Origin: Caldilineaceae bacterium
GTDB lineage: Bacteria; Chloroflexota; Anaerolineae; Caldilineales; Caldilineaceae
NCBI GenBank assembly: GCA_020634755.1
Contig: JACKBC010000086.1
Location: 1-5,890, forward strand
Direction of reading: 5' to 3'
Length of the DNA stretch: 5,890 bases
The position numbers and the translations under genes are program-made. The notes under the pieces were generated by a model that was not told the origin of the DNA, did no database searches, and was given only the letters and a program-made list of their open reading frames with translations. Positions 4,253 to 5,890 of this stretch are shown one piece after another (position 1 is the first letter of the stretch; each line of letters opens with the position of its first letter).

Positions 4253-5485
4253 GTGATGGACACTGAAGGTGGCATCTCTTTTAACCAAACGTGTGCTGGT
4301 GGGCTCATTATTGGGCTGATTTTGCTCATCCTGTTTTTTTCTGGGTTGGGTACTTTTTTGCGCACTATATTTACGTCTATTGCTACACCTCCACTGGCAA
4401 CGGTCAGCCCAACCCCGACTCAGCCGGCAGACGCGCAACCAGCATCCGACCCGTTGCCCACGGTCCCTGCGCTCAGTATTGACCAGCGCCAAACGTTGAT
4501 TCAAAACGTATCGCGCAATATTCAAATTCGCACAAACCCGGACAACAACAGCCAGCCACTGGCATTTGTGCTAGAAGCGCAAACCGGTGTGCCTGTGCGC
4601 AGCATTGCCCTGAACCAAGATGAAAGTCTGCTGGCCACTGGCCTGGAAAATGGCGTTATTGTGGTGTGGGGGCTCTCGAATCTAAATAGCAGTGGGGAAG
4701 TGGCCGTGCAGATTCTGGCCGAACATACCGGCGCCGTTTCGGCCTTGGCCTTTGATTGGCGCAACAGCCGCCGACTGGCGTCTGGCTCAGCAGATGCAAC
4801 GATCAAGCTGTGGGATATTGATGCAGGCCATTCGGTGACCACGCTGGTTGGCCACACGGGGCAGGTTTTTGCGCTGGGCTATGTCCCCAACAATCCAATT
4901 TTGGCATCGGGTGCAGCCGATTCAACGATTAAATTATGGCACGCAGACAGTGGTCAACAGTTGGCCAATATGGAGGGGCACAGCGGTCAGGTGTTTAGCT
5001 TGGCCATCGACGCCTCCGCCAGCCGCATGATCTCGGGAGGCGCCGATAACCAGATCATTGTGTGGGACTTAGCCACCCAGCGCTCCGTGGTGAATTTGGC
5101 CGGACACAACGACTGGGTGTCCGACCTCACGTTTCTCCCCACGGGAGAGCAGCTGGCTTCCGTATCTTACGATAAGACGGCGCGCATTTGGACTTTGACG
5201 CCGCCACAAGCCGTCCAACTCTCATTGAAGCCCGCGCCCACCAGCGCGCTCGTTAGCATTTCGGCACATCCGTCCGGCAATCTGTTAGCCCTGGCCGCCA
5301 GCGATAACAATATCTATCTCTGGAATATTGGCGCTGCCGTGGAAATGGTGCTGCCGGATCAAACGCTCACCGGTGTGACTGCCGTTAAATTTAGTCCGCC
5401 AGGCCACTTTTTGGCCGCCAGTTCGCAAACGGGCGCCATCCGTTTATGGCAAGTACATGCCGAATTGTTCAATTCAGCGCCGTAA
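4253..5485 (+). CDS. Membrane-anchored seven-bladed WD40-repeat protein
   Basis: This 410-residue protein has a short N-terminus and one membrane segment (about 15-36, AGGLIIGLILLILFFSGLG). A Pro/Thr/Ala-rich linker follows (45-72), then a region of about 40 residues, then seven WD40 repeats. The repeats end in VVWGL (137-141), KLWDI (185-189), KLWHA (228-232), IVWDL (269-273), RIWTL (311-315), YLWNI (355-359) and RLWQV (397-401). GH dipeptides (200-201, 242-243, 284-285) mark the well-conserved middle blades. Seven repeats close one complete propeller, a protein-interaction platform; no kinase or other catalytic domain is attached. Topology cannot be fixed: the Pro/Thr linker suits an exported propeller, but Arg37 after the helix argues the other way. 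The start is GTG 4253 or, equally, the next codon, ATG 4256. There is no clear ribosome-binding site, so translation is probably coupled to the Amt-like stop at 4246-4248. Confidence 0.9.
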   Translation: MMDTEGGISFNQTCAGGLIIGLILLILFFSGLGTFLRTIFTSIATPPLATVSPTPTQPADAQPASDPLPTVPALSIDQRQTLIQNVSRNIQIRTNPDNNSQPLAFVLEAQTGVPVRSIALNQDESLLATGLENGVIVVWGLSNLNSSGEVAVQILAEHTGAVSALAFDWRNSRRLASGSADATIKLWDIDAGHSVTTLVGHTGQVFALGYVPNNPILASGAADSTIKLWHADSGQQLANMEGHSGQVFSLAIDASASRMISGGADNQIIVWDLATQRSVVNLAGHNDWVSDLTFLPTGEQLASVSYDKTARIWTLTPPQAVQLSLKPAPTSALVSISAHPSGNLLALAASDNNIYLWNIGAAVEMVLPDQTLTGVTAVKFSPPGHFLAASSQTGAIRLWQVHAELFNSAP

Positions 5486-5890
5486 ATTGGTAAGGGTCAG
5501 CTCTTGATCCCGTCGAATCTGAACGCGGTCAAAATCATTGACGACATGCACATCGGCAAAAATAGCCGCGGCCTCCTCAACAATATCCTGCCGGCGATAG
5601 CGACGACTGACGTGGTGCAGCAGCAGGTGCTTTACCTGGGCATTGCGCGCCAGCCGCGCTGCGGCCCCCGCCGTAATGTGACCGTGCTGCCGGGCCAATT
5701 CTTTGTCCGCTTCCAGGTAAGTGGCCTCAATAATGAGCGCATCGGCCCCCTCCACAATCTTGTGCAGCGGGCCGGTGTGGCTCACATCCCCCACAAAACA
5801 GAGCTTTATGCCGCGCTGCGGTTCACCCAGCACATCATCGGGCGCAATCACGCGGCCATCAGACAACGTGATGCTCCGCCCCTGGGCCAG
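5474..5890 (-). CDS. rnz: Ribonuclease Z-like metallo-beta-lactamase protein (C-terminal part)
   Basis: The last 138 residues of a minus-strand gene lie here; the frame is open to the right edge, so the TTG at 5866 is not the real start. RNase Z trims the 3' end of tRNA precursors in the cytoplasm. Motifs in order: SDGRVIAPDDVLG, then KLCFVGDVSHTG (usually GDT, whose Asp binds zinc), ADALIIEATYL, HGHITAGAAARLA (usually GHSTAxxAA), and LLLHHVSRRY (usually LTHxSxRY, whose His binds zinc). This matches the C-terminal half of the family; the HxHxDH motif should lie outside the window in the missing 170-180 residues. The GDT to GDV and TH to HH changes are mild departures. The gene overlaps the WD40 gene tail to tail by 12 bp, with no terminator between them. 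A related MBL-fold hydrolase cannot be wholly excluded. Confidence 0.85.
   Translation of the reverse strand: MAQGRSITLSDGRVIAPDDVLGEPQRGIKLCFVGDVSHTGPLHKIVEGADALIIEATYLEADKELARQHGHITAGAAARLARNAQVKHLLLHHVSRRYRRQDIVEEAAAIFADVHVVNDFDRVQIRRDQELTLTNLRR

Noticed and set aside
3792..4525. Two minus-strand open frames (3792-4193 and 4193-4525) opposite the Amt-like and WD40 genes
   Set aside because: They are Ser/Arg/Pro-rich with no domain pattern, and both opposite-strand genes have clear family motifs through the same region; they are antisense shadows.
1..5890. CRISPR array, tRNA, rRNA or insertion-sequence transposase
   Set aside because: No regularly spaced repeats, no cloverleaf with a T-arm GTTCRANNC pattern in context, no rRNA-like sequence, and no transposase motifs were seen.

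Overview
The window fits an environmental bacterium, most likely Chloroflexota (Anaerolineae/Caldilineae-like). This rests on inference: moderate G+C, a C-rich ACCCCTCCC-type intergenic inverted repeat, a membrane-anchored WD40 protein, and sigma70-like promoters. No rRNA or other phylogenetic marker is present, so the assignment is tentative.

Layout. Positions 1-509 (minus) hold the N-terminal part of a NarL/FixJ-type response regulator that runs off the left edge. A 279-bp divergent intergenic region (510-788) carries its promoter and the leader of the next gene. Positions 789-1496 (plus) encode a coiled-coil plus C4 zinc-ribbon protein (COG1579 type). It converges, with a 7-bp gap, on 1504-2223 (minus), a protein made of two tandem Lrp/AsnC ligand-binding (RAM) domains with no helix-turn-helix. 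Then comes a 693-bp gap (2224-2916) rich in dyads. It holds a C-rich inverted-repeat element (2333-2464), a perfect 15-bp operator-like palindrome that shares 16 nt with the promoter region of the zinc-ribbon gene, an extended -10 promoter, and a structured stretch enclosing a possible 31-residue hydrophobic peptide. Positions 2917-4248 and 4253-5485 (both plus) form a tightly coupled pair: an Amt/Rh-family ammonium-transporter-like protein and a single-pass, seven-bladed WD40 protein. Finally, 5474-5890 (minus) is the C-terminal part of a ribonuclease Z-like metallo-beta-lactamase protein that overlaps the WD40 gene tail to tail by 12 bp.

How the genes may work together. The most notable unit is the Amt-like/WD40 pair. 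The Amt-like protein keeps the fold signatures of the family (HWMWGG, IDLAG, LGPRIGRF, DD...GAGIWG, FRVS..EELEG) but lacks both pore histidines and the phenylalanine gate, so it is probably not a normal ammonium channel. Its four-base spacing to a membrane-tethered WD40 propeller suggests a joint, possibly sensory or scaffolding, complex. The other genes look like independent regulatory or housekeeping units. No CRISPR, tRNA, rRNA or insertion-sequence gene was seen.
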